Origin: JAAXTT01 sp964530215
Lineage (GTDB): Bacteria; Bacillota; Desulfotomaculia; Desulfotomaculales; Desulfocucumaceae
NCBI GenBank assembly: GCA_964530215.1
Contig: CAZHAJ010000028.1
Coordinates: 1-15,969, forward strand
Reading direction: 5' to 3'
DNA: 15,969 nucleotides
The notes beneath the pieces are model-generated. The model searched no databases. It was not told where the DNA came from and was given only the letters and a program-made list of their open reading frames with translations. Below, one piece after another: positions 1 through 8,779 of this stretch. Within the stretch, counting starts at the first letter, position 1. The number at the start of each line of letters is the position of its first letter. A program made the translations under genes and the position numbers.

Positions 1-102
1 ATGGTAGATAATCTGCAAAATAGAATATGATTTAATAACATATCTTTACTTTTGTCCTAGTTGGACATGTCATTACATGAGGGATTAACGGAGGCCATCT
101 GG

Positions 103-807
103 ATGAAACCCATTATAACAGCAAAAAATCTGTGCAAAACCTATCAAATGGGAGAAGTTAAAGTAGATGCTTTAAAAGGTGCTGATTTTGAGCTGTATGA
201 AGGAGAGCTTGTTGTGGTTTTAGGACCCAGTGGTTCCGGCAAAAGCACTCTCTTAAATATTGTGGGTGGTATGGACAAAGCCAGTTGCGGAGAGCTCTAC
301 TACAAAGAAACACCTCTGCATCATGCCGATCCCAAAAAACTCACATACTACCGGAGAAACGAAATCGGTTTTGTGTTTCAGTTCTATAACTTAATGCCTA
401 ACCTAACCGCTTATGAAAACATCAATCTGTCTGTTCAGATTGCAGAAAATCCCCTTTCAGTGGAGGACCTTTTGGCTAAGGTGGGTTTAACCGAGAGAGG
501 AAGCCACTTTCCGTCTCAACTGTCCGGAGGTGAGCAGCAGCGAATCGCGCTGGCCAGAGCCTTGGCGAAAAACCCTTCATTGCTTTTGTGCGACGAACGA
601 ACCGGTGCACTAGATTTTCAAACCAGTATAGTGGTGTTGTCTTTACTGCGGGATTTTTGTTATGAGTATAACAAAACGGTGGTTGTTATTACTCACAACA
701 GCGCAATTGCAAAAATCGCCCGTAGAGTGTTTTACCTGAAAGATGGCATGATAGAACGCATTGAAAAAAACGAAAACCCAATTCCTCCTGAGAGGGTGAG
801 TTGGTAA
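103..807 (+). CDS. ABC transporter ATP-binding protein, MacB/LolD type
   Basis: This is the cytoplasmic ATPase of a MacAB-like exporter (234 aa). Walker A GPSGSGKST is at residues 41-49, the Q-loop lies in FVFQFYNL, the signature LSGGEQQR is at 140-147, Walker B ends at D164-E165, and the switch histidine is H198 in VVVITHN. ATG 103 was chosen because GGAGG at 90-94 lies 8 bases upstream; an in-frame TTG at 61 has no ribosome binding site. The stop codon overlaps the permease start by one base (TAATG), so the two are translationally coupled. One oddity is that the usual DEPTGALD reads DERTGALD here, with Arg166 (codon cga) in place of the conserved Pro; the catalytic D and E are intact. The gene family is clear, but the substrate cannot be told. 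Confidence 0.95.
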   Translation: MKPIITAKNLCKTYQMGEVKVDALKGADFELYEGELVVVLGPSGSGKSTLLNIVGGMDKASCGELYYKETPLHHADPKKLTYYRRNEIGFVFQFYNLMPNLTAYENINLSVQIAENPLSVEDLLAKVGLTERGSHFPSQLSGGEQQRIALARALAKNPSLLLCDERTGALDFQTSIVVLSLLRDFCYEYNKTVVVITHNSAIAKIARRVFYLKDGMIERIEKNENPIPPERVSW

Positions 808-3170
808 TGCTGTGGAGAAAAGTTTTTCGTGATTTAAAGGAAAATAAAGGTACATACTTTGCCTGCATAGTCATTGTTATAATCGGGTTGATGGTATTCA
901 CCTCTTTTTCCATGGTGTCGGATAATCTTAGAAAATCACAGCAAAACTTTTATACAAATCAAAACTTTGCAGACGGTTTTGCTCAGGTGCGGGCTCTCCC
1001 TTATTCGGCAGTTGACAGACTTTCCAAAATTGAAGGGATAGCTGAGATACAGGGTCGTATGGTTAAGGATGTTACGGTGTTATTCCCAGGCAGAACAGAT
1101 AACACTTATTTGCGTTTGATTTCTGTCGATCCTAAAGCCGCCAAACCCATCAATGACATGCTGTTAAACCAAGGTATACCTTTAAGTAAAGGTAAAGCAA
1201 ATATCTGGGTAGATACAGCATTTTTTGATGCCAATGATTTAAGAATGAACGACAAAATCGAAGTTGTTGCCGGTGGCAGTAAACACGAACTGCAGGTGGT
1301 GGGAGTAGGTCAGACTCCAGAATATATATATGCATTAAGATCCTCAGCAGATATTTTCCCCACACCTGAAAATTTTGGAATTGCCTTTGTTCCTCTGGAT
1401 ACCATGAAAAATCTTTTTCCTCAGGAAAATGGATTTAATGACTTGGTATTTAATACCTTACCGGATACCGATTTTGAAGAGCTTAAATCTGTTTTAGAGT
1501 ATGAATTGAAAACTTACGGTGTAATAGCGATTTTTCCCAGGGAAGATCAAATGAGTCATCTTCTTTTGACGGGGGAGTTGGACGGTCTTCAGGCTATGAC
1601 CAAGGCTTTACCCATATTATTTCTGTCAATAGCCGCCATGATTTTATATATAGTGCTAAAGCGTTTGATTGAGCAGCAGAGGGGTCAGATAGGTATCCTG
1701 AAAGCCATGGGATATACCCAGACCGAAGTGATTGTACATTACCTGTCTTATGCCCTGGTTATTGGCTTATCCGGTGGGATTGTAGGCGTTATACTGGGCT
1801 TTATGCTTTCTAAGCCATTTATTGAAATGTACCAAATGTTTTTCAATATGCCCGGCATGGAAGTCAGCTTCGACCCCAAATATCTTTTTATCGGGATATT
1901 AATTTCTTTTGGATTTTCAATTCTGGCGGGTTATCAGGGTTCAAAGCGTGTTCTGTCCTTGGAGCCGGCGGAAGCCATGAGACCGGTGGCTCCGGTCGTG
2001 GGAAAAAAAGTTTTAATCGAAAAAATATCTTTTGTTTGGGATATGCTGACAGTACAGGGAATGATGGCGGTAAGAAATATCTCTAGAAATAAAGCCAGAA
2101 GTGTTTTTATATTGATTGGTGTTATGCTGTGTTTTGCGATAACTACTTTTACCGGCTCTATGAATGAATTGTTTCAAAAAATGCTTTTCGACCAATATGA
2201 ATATGTTGAAACCTACGATGTAAAGGCTACACTAGCAAAACCGATAGAGGAAAAAGGGGCAGGCAGGGAGCTTATGGCTTTCTCCGGGGTAAAAAATGTT
2301 GAAGCACTGGCAGAGATACCCATCACAATAAAAAACAAATGGCATAAGCAAGACACTGTATTACTGGGGATACCAAAGGACGGAAGTCTTTATAATATTA
2401 TTGATCAAAACTATAATAAAATAGATCCGCCGGAAAACGGCCTTCTACTAACCCAGCGCTTAGCGGAATTGCTGGATGTAGGGATTGGCAGCACAATCAA
2501 GATTGAAAGCCCGTATTTAAAAGAAGATGCCCAAGATCAGCTCGAAGTGGTGGGTATTATTCCTCAATATGTTGGAATGAATGCATATATCGAGCTTGGT
2601 GCCGCCCAGAATTTTTTGAAGCAGGGCGATTTGGTGACTTCCTTGCTTTTGGAAATGGAACAAGAGCATGTCAAGGATTTTCAAGAAACTTATCTGCAAA
2701 GCGACTTGATTGCCGGTATTGATGAGAAGAGTCACCGGATGGAAAAATTGCAGGAAATGATGAAATCATACGGTAGCATGATCTACATTTATATGCTTAT
2801 CGGCATTATTATAGGATTTGCAATTATTTATAGTTCATCCATTATTACTGTTTCCGAAAGAAGCAGGGAACTGGCATCCATGATGGTTTTAGGCTTGACC
2901 CCGGGTGAGGTGCTTTCTGTAATTACCTTTGAACAATGGAGTATAGGTATAATGGGGATAGTGGCAGGAATTCCCATGTCTCACCTAATGCTGTCTGCAA
3001 TCTCCCAAGCAATGAGTACCGATGTATTTACCATGCCGGTCAGTATTACTTCTTCATCCTATATAATGGGAGGTATAGTAACATGTTTTTCCATCTGGAT
3101 TGCACAGCGTTTTGCAGCTCGGAAAATCGCCGGTCTAAGTCTGGTGGAAGTTTTAAAATCCCCTGAGTAA
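807..3170 (+). CDS. ABC transporter permease with two FtsX domains
   Basis: This 787-aa integral membrane subunit of the exporter has a tandem layout. It begins with an N-terminal membrane helix (about residues 17-38) and an extracytoplasmic MacB_PCD-like region to about 265. A first FtsX block of three helices follows at about 268-390, then a new membrane helix near 430-450, a second extracytoplasmic region, and a final FtsX block at about 665-780. Such proteins move lipids, peptides or hydrophobic compounds out of the outer leaflet by mechanotransmission rather than through a pore (family knowledge). ATG 807 was preferred over TTG 801 because AGGGTGAG lies just upstream and the ATG overlaps the ATPase stop codon. 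The gene sits between its ATPase and its HlyD-type adaptor. No damage is seen. Confidence 0.92.
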   Translation: MLWRKVFRDLKENKGTYFACIVIVIIGLMVFTSFSMVSDNLRKSQQNFYTNQNFADGFAQVRALPYSAVDRLSKIEGIAEIQGRMVKDVTVLFPGRTDNTYLRLISVDPKAAKPINDMLLNQGIPLSKGKANIWVDTAFFDANDLRMNDKIEVVAGGSKHELQVVGVGQTPEYIYALRSSADIFPTPENFGIAFVPLDTMKNLFPQENGFNDLVFNTLPDTDFEELKSVLEYELKTYGVIAIFPREDQMSHLLLTGELDGLQAMTKALPILFLSIAAMILYIVLKRLIEQQRGQIGILKAMGYTQTEVIVHYLSYALVIGLSGGIVGVILGFMLSKPFIEMYQMFFNMPGMEVSFDPKYLFIGILISFGFSILAGYQGSKRVLSLEPAEAMRPVAPVVGKKVLIEKISFVWDMLTVQGMMAVRNISRNKARSVFILIGVMLCFAITTFTGSMNELFQKMLFDQYEYVETYDVKATLAKPIEEKGAGRELMAFSGVKNVEALAEIPITIKNKWHKQDTVLLGIPKDGSLYNIIDQNYNKIDPPENGLLLTQRLAELLDVGIGSTIKIESPYLKEDAQDQLEVVGIIPQYVGMNAYIELGAAQNFLKQGDLVTSLLLEMEQEHVKDFQETYLQSDLIAGIDEKSHRMEKLQEMMKSYGSMIYIYMLIGIIIGFAIIYSSSIITVSERSRELASMMVLGLTPGEVLSVITFEQWSIGIMGIVAGIPMSHLMLSAISQAMSTDVFTMPVSITSSSYIMGGIVTCFSIWIAQRFAARKIAGLSLVEVLKSPE

Positions 3171-3219
3171 AAATGCAATTAATCATATAGTCAATGACTA
3201 AGAAACAGGAGATGAGAAT

Positions 3220-4467
3220 GTGAAAAATAAATGGAAAATCATTTTGTTTGCAGCACTTTTTATATTTATTATCGGTTTGGTGGCATATGAAAGCTTAAAA
3301 GGTATAGAAGCCTCTGTCCTGGAAGTTCAGCCGGGGAGTATCGCCAGTACCTTTAAAGAAGAAGGTATCGTGGTTTCTGGAGTTGAGCAAAATGTTTTTG
3401 CCCATTATTCCGGCGAAATATTAGAGATTACGGTGGAAGAGGGTCAACAGGTGCAGACGGGGGACTTGTTGATTTCACTAGATACAAAAGAAATTGATTC
3501 CCAGCTACAGCAGTTGCGTGCACAGCTAAAGAGCACCAAAGGGGAGCAGAGCGGCACTTATCAACAACCATATGAATCACAAATCATCAGTCAAAAGCTA
3601 TTGGTGGAACAGGCAGAAAGAGAGGTGTCTGTTTATCAAGGAGAGCTTGAAAGAATGGAAGTCTTGCATCAAGCAGGCGCTGTATCAGATAAGGATTTCC
3701 AAGATGCGCAGCATATTGCCATAAGTGCAAAAAACAATCTTGCCATTCAAGAGCAGGCACTAACATCATTAGTTAAGTCGGGCAGTGGTATGGTCCAATT
3801 TTATCAGGGGCGGGTAGATGCACTGCAGGCTCAAATAGATTTCTTAGAATATCAAAAGCAAAAATGTCAGGTTACAGCGGCGATTGACGGCATAGTGGGT
3901 AATATTTCTGTGAAGAAGGGTGACCTGGCCATTGTCGGGAATTCCCTGCTCCAAGTGTTCAAGCCCACTTCCTATCAACTGGAAGTTTACTTGCTCACTG
4001 CTGATGTTGCCAGTGTGCATCAAGGAATGAAAGTTGACTTGATTTCGGAAAATAAAGATAAAGATCAAGTTTTTCAAGGAATCATAAAAAATATAGCTCC
4101 TTCTGCGATAACTAAAGTTTCACCTTTGGGACTTGAAGAGCAGAGAGTGAAGGTTACCATAACCTGGGAGGATGCACAGGGTATTCCGGTTTTCCCCAAT
4201 CATAAAATAGATGCAGAGTTTACCACCCACCAGAAAAGTGACGTTTTAGTTGTTCCCAAAACTGCACTTTTCCCTTATGAAGAAGGTGAAGCTGTTTGGC
4301 TGGTTAGCGGCAAAAAAGCTGTTATTCGGCCGGTTCAGCCAGGATTTGAAACAAACCGCGATGTGGTAATCGAAGAGGGTCTTGCCCCGGGGGATGTAGT
4401 TATCCTTAATCCGCAAATGGAAGGACTCAAAGAAGGCAAGAAGATAAAATCCGTTTTTACAGATTAA
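3220..4467 (+). CDS. HlyD/MacA-type efflux adaptor protein
   Basis: This is a membrane-anchored adaptor of 415 aa with a single N-terminal helix at about residues 5-25. The first half of a biotinyl-lipoyl-like domain lies around 60-95 (core GEILEITVEEGQQVQTGD). A coiled-coil hairpin rich in Q, E and L follows at about 95-210. The second lipoyl half is at about 215-250 (DGIVGNISVKKGD), and beta-barrel and membrane-proximal domains run to the C-terminus. GTG 3220 is supported by AGGAG at 3207-3211, 8 bases upstream; the overlapping ATG at 3218 runs straight into TGA. It lies 49 bases after the permease stop, so it is the third gene of the operon. The order ATPase, permease, adaptor suggests a Gram-positive MacAB/Ykn-like exporter in which the adaptor reaches into the wall. 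The cargo is unknown. Confidence 0.92.
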   Translation: MKNKWKIILFAALFIFIIGLVAYESLKGIEASVLEVQPGSIASTFKEEGIVVSGVEQNVFAHYSGEILEITVEEGQQVQTGDLLISLDTKEIDSQLQQLRAQLKSTKGEQSGTYQQPYESQIISQKLLVEQAEREVSVYQGELERMEVLHQAGAVSDKDFQDAQHIAISAKNNLAIQEQALTSLVKSGSGMVQFYQGRVDALQAQIDFLEYQKQKCQVTAAIDGIVGNISVKKGDLAIVGNSLLQVFKPTSYQLEVYLLTADVASVHQGMKVDLISENKDKDQVFQGIIKNIAPSAITKVSPLGLEEQRVKVTITWEDAQGIPVFPNHKIDAEFTTHQKSDVLVVPKTALFPYEEGEAVWLVSGKKAVIRPVQPGFETNRDVVIEEGLAPGDVVILNPQMEGLKEGKKIKSVFTD

Positions 4468-4478
4468 GGTGGTAATCT

Positions 4479-5258
4479 TTAATGGCTGACCTGGTTGGTT
4501 TTGTCCTTTGACAGAAACCATCCCGCTAGTGCAATTAAGATTAATATGGCATAAAAGCTAAACTTCCATTCCGGCATTTTGGGAAGTTTTTCAGGCAAAA
4601 CAGATAGAGCAGGATGAGAAAGGGTATATACAGCTAACTTGACTCCCACCCAACCCACAATTAAAAAGGCGGTTATTTCCAATCCCGGTTTACGCTGCAG
4701 CAAATTGACAAAATACATGGCTGCAAAGCGCATAATTACCAACCCAATAAATCCGCCGGTAAAGATAACCATAAACTGTCCTCCGTCCAGACCGCCAATC
4801 TTGGTAATTCCTGTTTCCGGGAGGACAACTGCCAAAGCTACTGCAGCAAGGATAGAGTCAACTGCAAATGCTATGTCAGCCAATTCCACTTTAAGCACCG
4901 TGAACCAAAAACCAGATCCCTTTTTGCTTTGCTGTTGAGTAGGGCTTTTAGAATCATCACAATTACCTTTTATTGCCAATTTTCTAATGATGTGGTTTAA
5001 TGATATAAAGAGCAGATATGCAGCCCCTATAGCTTGCACCTGCCATATGTTAACCAGGTAGGAAATTATAAAAAGTGAACTGAAGCGGAAGATAAAGGCA
5101 CCTGCCAAACCATAAAATAAAGCTTTCTTTCTTTCTTTTTCCTCAAGATGCTTTACCAGTATTGCCAGCACCAATGCATTGTCAGCTGCCAGTAAGCCTT
5201 CCAGCACAATGAGCACCAACAAAACCCAACCGTATTCCAGTAGCAAAAATATGTCCAT
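4479..5258 (-). CDS. TerC-family membrane protein (probable manganese exporter)
   Basis: This 259-aa polytopic protein belongs to the TerC family (YkoY/YceF group in Bacillus). The N-terminus carries the conserved acidic motif in EGLLAADNALVLAIL, and the second half has the family signature VELADIAFAVDSILA, whose aspartates sit inside membrane helices and are thought to bind metal. About seven hydrophobic helices can be counted. Bacillus TerC proteins export Mn2+ and help metallate secreted enzymes (family knowledge). That role is supported here by a yybP-ykoY manganese riboswitch and terminator in the leader. ATG 5258 has GAGGT at 5270-5266, 7 bases upstream. The gene converges on the HlyD gene with an 11-base gap. 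Confidence 0.93.
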   Translation of the reverse strand: MDIFLLLEYGWVLLVLIVLEGLLAADNALVLAILVKHLEEKERKKALFYGLAGAFIFRFSSLFIISYLVNIWQVQAIGAAYLLFISLNHIIRKLAIKGNCDDSKSPTQQQSKKGSGFWFTVLKVELADIAFAVDSILAAVALAVVLPETGITKIGGLDGGQFMVIFTGGFIGLVIMRFAAMYFVNLLQRKPGLEITAFLIVGWVGVKLAVYTLSHPALSVLPEKLPKMPEWKFSFYAILILIALAGWFLSKDKTNQVSH

Positions 5259-5369
5259 GTCAATTACCTCATTTTAAAATGTAATATTTACGCAGTAATT
5301 ATGAAGGTCGTTATTAGTAATGATAAGTGCATTTAATATGTTATAATTAACTATCAGCCAAATAAAATA

Positions 5370-5395
5370 AGACCTTCACATAATAGTGAAGGTCT
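5370..5395 (-). terminator. Intrinsic terminator of the riboswitch leader
   Basis: On the minus strand AGACCTTCAC pairs perfectly with GTGAAGGTCT around a 6-base loop, followed by the T-rich tract TATTTTATTT. Its 5' arm overlaps the 3' strand of riboswitch P1, giving a termination/antitermination switch about 110 bases before the TerC start codon. Confidence 0.9.
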
Positions 5396-5483
5396 GGCAA
5401 AGCTTTGTTAGCTGTTCTAGCCGGGCAAAGGCCGGGATGACGACTAGAAACTCCAGTGTTTCTGGCTGCTACTCCCCTTAACT
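5385..5483 (-). promoter_or_regulatory. yybP-ykoY manganese riboswitch
   Basis: Read on the minus strand, the leader has the hallmark sequences of this class in order. AAGGGGAGTAGC is at about 5479-5468, GTCGTCATCCCGGCC lies in the middle, and TGCCAGACCTT closes the 3' side. P1 can form between AGTTAAGG (5483-5476) and CCTTCACT (5392-5385), with one mismatch. The 3' strand of P1 is also the 5' arm of the terminator just downstream, so the two folds exclude each other. In known members Mn2+ stabilises the aptamer and relieves termination. The TerC gene would therefore be switched on by excess manganese (inference from class and layout). Confidence 0.93.
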
Positions 5484-5490
5484 GATCATT

Positions 5491-5519
5491 ATCTTACATT
5501 AAATTTTTTACAAAGGCAA
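5491..5519 (-). promoter_or_regulatory. Probable sigma-A promoter of the riboswitch-TerC transcript
   Basis: On the minus strand TTGCCT (5519-5514) is followed after 17 bases by TAAGAT (5496-5491). Transcription would begin near 5484, right at the 5' base of riboswitch P1. The match to consensus is moderate, but its position fits well. Confidence 0.55.
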
Positions 5520-5525
5520 GAAAAT

Positions 5526-5553
5526 TTGTTGAAAAACTTAAACCAGGTATAAA
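5526..5553 (+). promoter_or_regulatory. Possible promoter of the GGDEF/HD-GYP gene
   Basis: TTGTTG (5526-5531), a 16-base spacer and TATAAA (5548-5553) would start transcription near 5560, about 28 bases before the GTG start. It lies back-to-back with the riboswitch promoter. The -35 match is weak. Confidence 0.4.
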
Positions 5554-5587
5554 TTCTCCAGACGCTATTCATGGAAGGATGATGCCG

Positions 5588-8500
5588 GTGAAAAAGCACA
5601 GGAGCGGATATTTGAGCAATAATTTGAAGAAGCAAGATGGTTTTGAAAGCAAAAGAGAAAAACAGCTTGTTAAGATAATTGATTTTTCCAGGGAGTTTTT
5701 AAATAGCATAAACAAAGAAATAGATTATCAAAAGATAGCGGATGACATGCTGGAGATTTCTGGTGCAAAATACGTTGGGTTTAATGTGCAAAAAGAGGAC
5801 GGAGGAGAATTTATTACCGTCGGTCTTTCAGGGTTGCAATCACATTTAGAAAAATCGGCAGAATTACTGGGCTTCAATCCCAAAGGTAAAGTGTGGAAGC
5901 ATGATCCGATCAAAGAAATGAAAACCCCAAATAATATCACCTTTTTTGACAGTCTTCATGAGCTGACAGGCCGAGTAATTCCAAAGCAAGTCATACAACT
6001 GATTGAAAAGCTTTTTGATATAGGTCAGGTTGTTGTAGTCAAAATATTAGTAGAAAATAAGTCCATAGGGGATTTCACCCTTATAATGGGGCAAAATGAA
6101 ACCTTGAACAACAGTGAGATTGTTGAGCTGTACGCATCCCAGGTGGGACTTTTTATTGAAAAAACCCGCAATGAAAAAGCGCTTTTTGAAGCCAAAAGAC
6201 GCCTTGAAAATATCCTTGATGGTACAAATGCAGGGACCTGGGAGTGGAATGTTCAAACCGGAGAAACTAGGTTTAATAGTCGCTGGGCAGAAATAATCGG
6301 TTATACACTGGAGGAAATATCACCCACCGGTATTGAAACGTGGCTTAAGTTTTTACACCCCGAGGATATGAAAAAATCTGAAGAAAAGCTGAAACTGGTA
6401 TTTGAAAGAAAAGAACCGTTTTATTCTATAGAATGCAGGATGAAGCACAAAGAGGGACACTGGGTCTGGATATTTGACAAAGGAAAGGTGCTTACTTGGA
6501 CTGAAGATAGAAAGCCTCTTTGGATGTTTGGTACCCATATAGATATTTCTGATCTTATACAAAAAGAGACTCTTCTTTCTGAAAAAACAAATCTTCTGGA
6601 TGCTGTGTTCAACAGTATTCGGGAAGGGATAGCGGTGGTTAATTCCGATTATACACTGGAGTATATGAATGACACACTGAGGAGATGGAAAAACAGTTCG
6701 GGGCTATTGGAAGAAAAACGATGCTATAAAGTACTCTTTGGAAAGGAAAAAATTTGCCAATCCTGTCCCGCCAAAGAGTGTCTGGCTACAGGGGAGCCAC
6801 ATCACAAAGAGTTTCTGCTTAACACCTCCGAAGGGGAAAAAAATATTGATATCTATACTTATCCTTTGGTGGACAGTCAAAATGCAGGCAGAATAAAAGG
6901 CGTTGTAGAATTTATTAGGGACATAACTGAAAGCAAGCAACTGCAAAGAATGCTATCTGACAGTGAAGAACAGAACAGATTACTGGTTGCTCAGATGCAG
7001 CAAGGTTTGGTTGTCTATGAAATCATTTCGGATAACAACGGAAATCCCGTTGATTTTAAGTTTATCAGAGTTAATAGGGAGTTCGAAGAGCAAACCGGTT
7101 TGCTGGGTATAGAAGTGGTGGGCAAAACTCTCTCCCGGGTCATCCCAAACCAAGACAAGCACTGGGTTGATGCCTGCATGAAGGTTGCCTTTGACGGCAA
7201 GCCATGTCAATTTGAGTTTTATCAAAAGGATCAGGATAAATGGTTCAGGGCATCTGCTTACTCCCCTAAAGAAATGCAAGTGGCTGTTATCATCAATGAT
7301 ATTACCGAAAACAAAAACATGGCGGAATCTCTTTTTATCGAAAAAGAGACCTTTAGAACCACATTGCTTTCTGTAGGTGACGGAGTTATTTCCACTGATA
7401 ACAGAGGCAGGATCACCATAATGAACCAGATTGCCCAATCACTCACCGGCTGGACTCAGCAAGAGGCCCGGGGTAAACCTTTGGAGAAAAAATTTAATAT
7501 TGTTGATGAGTATTCCCGGGAGACCTCTGAGGGTTTAGGGAAAGAGGTTATTCAAACCGGAAAGGTCTTCAAGCACCAAAACACCTTATTAATATCAAAA
7601 ACAGGAAAAGAAACATCGATAGAAGGCAGTGTTGCTCCTGTTAGGGATATTAAGGGAAAGACCACTGGTGTTGTTGCGGTGTTCAGAGATATTACAGAGA
7701 AAAAAGAGAAACAAAAGCAGGTGGAGTATCTAAGTTTTCATGATTACCTTACTGGGGTATATAACAGAAGATATATGGAGGATGCTGTCAGGAGACTGGA
7801 TACACCGAGAAATTTCCCCTTCACCATTATGGTGTTGGATGTAAATGGACTGAAGCTTACCAACGATGCCTTTGGTCACCAAATGGGAGACAGGCTGCTT
7901 AAGGCGGTGGCCATGATCTTAATAGAAGTCTGCAGAGCAGACGATATTATCTGTCGAATAGGTGGGGACGAGTTTGTAATATTGCTGCCCAAGACCGATG
8001 CTAAACAGGCTGATAGTGTTAAAAAAAGAATAGTATCAGCAACAATGGCTACTAAGCTGGACTCAGTTATTGTATCCCTGGCAATTGGTTATGCCGTTAA
8101 AACCCGGTTGGATCAGGATATAGAGGAAATACAGAAAATAGCTGATAACAATATGTATGAAGATAAAATTAAGTTCGGTAAAACCATGAGAAGTAAAACC
8201 ATTGAAATTGTACTGATAAATATAAATAAAAAATATGATAAGGAAAAGATTCACACAGAAAGGGTTTCCCAGTATTGTGAGCGCATAGCCAGGGCAATGG
8301 AATTAGACGAAAAGGAAATCGAAAACGCCAAGGTTTGTGGGGTGTTGCATGATATCGGCAAAATTATGGTTCCCGAAGAAATATTAAATAAATCAGGAGA
8401 TCTGACCCAGGATGAGTGGGAAGAAATTAAAAGACATCCGGTAACCAGCTACCATATCCTAAAGGGTGTCGATGAATATGCGGCATTGGCAAAGGCTGTC

Positions 8501-8734
8501 CTCCATCATCATGAGCGAATGGACGGCACCGGATATCCGGAACAGCTGAAAGGCAAAGAAATACCTTTATTATCAAGAGTTATTGCGGTGGCTGATGCTT
8601 ATGAAGCCATGACCTCCAGCCGAAACTATCAGGTTACCAAAAGTAAAGAAGAAGCAATCCGAGAACTGGAAGAGGGAGCGGGAAGCCAGTTTGATCCTGA
8701 AATAGTAAAAGTGTTTATAGAAAAGGTAATCTAA
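5588..8734 (+). CDS. GAF/PAS sensor with GGDEF and HD-GYP domains (c-di-GMP turnover)
   Basis: This large soluble signalling protein (1048 aa from this start) has no membrane helix. A GAF-like region covers about 25-205, and four PAS domains follow at about 205-325, 335-447, 464-574 and 588-707. A GGDEF domain covers about 715-866, with intact GGDEF at 792-796 and an inhibitory-site RADD at 783-786. An HD-GYP domain covers about 884-1048, with HDIGK at 921-925 and DGTGYP at 979-984. Both catalytic motifs are intact, so it may make and break c-di-GMP. PAS2 carries a cysteine group (C379, C390, C393, C398), a possible redox or metal site. On the start: GGAAGG at 5573-5578 is 9 bases from GTG 5588 but abuts ATG 5579 and is only 3 bases from ATG 5582; either ATG would add two or three residues. 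The protease gene follows after 45 bases. Confidence 0.93.
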   Translation: MKKHRSGYLSNNLKKQDGFESKREKQLVKIIDFSREFLNSINKEIDYQKIADDMLEISGAKYVGFNVQKEDGGEFITVGLSGLQSHLEKSAELLGFNPKGKVWKHDPIKEMKTPNNITFFDSLHELTGRVIPKQVIQLIEKLFDIGQVVVVKILVENKSIGDFTLIMGQNETLNNSEIVELYASQVGLFIEKTRNEKALFEAKRRLENILDGTNAGTWEWNVQTGETRFNSRWAEIIGYTLEEISPTGIETWLKFLHPEDMKKSEEKLKLVFERKEPFYSIECRMKHKEGHWVWIFDKGKVLTWTEDRKPLWMFGTHIDISDLIQKETLLSEKTNLLDAVFNSIREGIAVVNSDYTLEYMNDTLRRWKNSSGLLEEKRCYKVLFGKEKICQSCPAKECLATGEPHHKEFLLNTSEGEKNIDIYTYPLVDSQNAGRIKGVVEFIRDITESKQLQRMLSDSEEQNRLLVAQMQQGLVVYEIISDNNGNPVDFKFIRVNREFEEQTGLLGIEVVGKTLSRVIPNQDKHWVDACMKVAFDGKPCQFEFYQKDQDKWFRASAYSPKEMQVAVIINDITENKNMAESLFIEKETFRTTLLSVGDGVISTDNRGRITIMNQIAQSLTGWTQQEARGKPLEKKFNIVDEYSRETSEGLGKEVIQTGKVFKHQNTLLISKTGKETSIEGSVAPVRDIKGKTTGVVAVFRDITEKKEKQKQVEYLSFHDYLTGVYNRRYMEDAVRRLDTPRNFPFTIMVLDVNGLKLTNDAFGHQMGDRLLKAVAMILIEVCRADDIICRIGGDEFVILLPKTDAKQADSVKKRIVSATMATKLDSVIVSLAIGYAVKTRLDQDIEEIQKIADNNMYEDKIKFGKTMRSKTIEIVLININKKYDKEKIHTERVSQYCERIARAMELDEKEIENAKVCGVLHDIGKIMVPEEILNKSGDLTQDEWEEIKRHPVTSYHILKGVDEYAALAKAVLHHHERMDGTGYPEQLKGKEIPLLSRVIAVADAYEAMTSSRNYQVTKSKEEAIRELEEGAGSQFDPEIVKVFIEKVI

Positions 8735-8779
8735 TTATGATCTACATAATTGTGCCTGCTACCAACAGGAGTAAATAAT

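Noticed and set aside
1..102. Leader of the ABC operon at the window edge
   Set aside because: No convincing promoter, hairpin or small gene could be read here; the short frame from base 1 ends at base 30 and cannot be judged.
4461..4480. AGATTA/TAATCT hairpin between the convergent HlyD and TerC genes
   Set aside because: It is only an AT-rich 6-bp stem with three T after it; it may help termination but is too weak to call.
6980..7438. 152-aa minus-strand frame inside the PAS region
   Set aside because: It lies fully opposite a well-supported coding sequence, with no recognisable motifs.
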